From a virus, in the IMG/VR virus record IMGVR_UViG_3300037485_000168, positions 1-22,021 of that record: 22,021 nucleotides of DNA; one strand, written 5' to 3'. Below the pieces are notes generated by a model. That model was not told where the DNA came from, searched no databases, and saw only the letters and a list, made by a program, of their open reading frames with translations. This document shows positions 21,503 to 22,021 of this stretch, in pieces; the first letter of the stretch is position 1; each line of letters begins with the position of its first letter. Both the position numbers and the translations under genes were made by a program.

Positions 21503-22021
21503 TCCATTGACCGCCGGCGGAATTTATGAATTCATCCGATGAAGAAAAGCATCCGTAATCGCGAAGGAACAATTCGGCCTTCGCAATATCACCGGTTGAA
21601 AGCTTCAAGTTTGTTCCAGGTCGAATCTTTTTCGGTTGGTTGACATTCAAATAAATTGACTTGATAAAATGGTTGTCACTTTGCCAATTGACTTTGTCGA
21701 AAGTTTTGATTAATTTTTTCGAATCCATTAAGACCGGCGAATGTGTTTCGAAGTTATAAATTGAATGACCGAAATGTTTCAAGAATTCAATCGAATTTTT
21801 GCAAGCGATTTGATAGTGACCAGGATGTTTTGGATTGATAATTAATTCACCGTTATAAATTGCAATATCGGCGCGAAGTTTTGGAGTGACAAAGAAGTCA
21901 TCGTTCATGTAAATGAATTGACCGCCATGTTCACGCGCAAAGGTCAACATTTTATTTGTGACATCGACACCGCGAATGTTGGAAAAAACTTTGCAAGGAA
22001 TGTTTTGAGCGCCGGCGATTT
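21456..22021 (-). CDS. Stealth-like (capsule-type) sugar transferase, 5' end beyond window
   Basis: The minus frame is open from the window edge to TAG at 21458-21456, giving 187 visible residues; the first in-window Met is only internal. GGQFIYMNDDFFVTP at visible residues 32-46 matches the central FxYxNDDxFL motif of the Stealth/capsular polysaccharide phosphotransferase group and similar phage proteins. IYNFETHSPVLMD at 87-99 and WQSDNHFIKSIYLN resemble the following conserved regions. These enzymes transfer sugar-phosphates to surface glycans. It is the only minus-strand gene here and converges on the tape measure gene, overlapping its end by 47 bases. No linked terminator is visible. Confidence 0.7.
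   Translation of the reverse strand, partial: IAGAQNIPCKVFSNIRGVDVTNKMLTFAREHGGQFIYMNDDFFVTPKLRADIAIYNGELIINPKHPGHYQIACKNSIEFLKHFGHSIYNFETHSPVLMDSKKLIKTFDKVNWQSDNHFIKSIYLNVNQPKKIRPGTNLKLSTGDIAKAELFLRDYGCFSSSDEFINSAGGQWIKNLTFVLERPPCFE

Noticed and set aside
21511-21520. CCGCCGGCGG palindrome as a terminator between convergent genes
   Set aside because: There is no T-run after it on either strand, and it lies in the coding part of the minus-strand gene.

Overview
The window looks like part of a tailed-phage (Caudoviricetes) genome, or prophage, from a Bacteroidota host, probably flavobacterial. The evidence is an AT-rich, densely packed, almost entirely plus-strand gene string; start codons preceded by A-rich stretches rather than Shine-Dalgarno sequences; two intergenic promoters of the Bacteroidota TTTG/TAnnTTTG type; and protein families typical of that phylum (BT4734-like primase-helicase, DUF3127 OB-fold protein). 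Codon choice is uniform (CAA and GAA far above CAG and GAG), apart from one very AT-rich GIY-YIG gene. No integrase, lysis gene, tRNA, rRNA or CRISPR array is visible.

Layout. 1-2056: small unknown or membrane proteins, a SAM methyltransferase and an HNH endonuclease. 2043-3076: a small phage protein, a DnaA domain IV-like protein without an ATPase, a cluster of about 11 GTGACG-type repeats, and a promoter followed by a leader able to fold into a pseudoknot/terminator. 3077-8797: DNA replication and recombination, with a primase-helicase, PD-(D/E)XK and VRR-NUC nucleases, GIY-YIG nuclease, ERF annealing protein, its RecB/Cas4-like exonuclease partner, a DUF3127 SSB-like protein and an HTH protein. 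8802-9903: sigma-like factor and small membrane or unknown proteins. 9891-11389: two glycosyltransferases. 11406-13003: small and large terminase subunits. 12987-21502: tail module ending in a 980-residue tape measure protein. 21456-22021: a minus-strand, Stealth-like sugar-transferase gene that runs off the window and converges on, and overlaps, the tape measure gene.

How it works together. Most genes are joined by ATGA or TAATG overlaps, so translation is probably coupled. The DnaA-like protein, repeats and primase-helicase form a candidate initiation unit. ERF, exonuclease and the SSB-like protein form a candidate recombination unit with its own promoter. The sigma-like protein lies at the boundary between DNA metabolism and morphogenesis, where a late regulator would be expected. 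No portal, protease or major capsid gene appears between the terminase and the tail genes, so the head module must lie elsewhere.

Main non-routine observations: (a) a hidden reading frame downstream of a nine-T slippery run in the first large tail-module gene (13141-13910), ending in a TAATG junction, which indicates -1 programmed frameshifting or a homopolymer error; (b) the structured leader at 2991-3064; (c) the repeat cluster beside the DnaA-like gene; (d) three sugar-transferase genes, one antisense to the rest.
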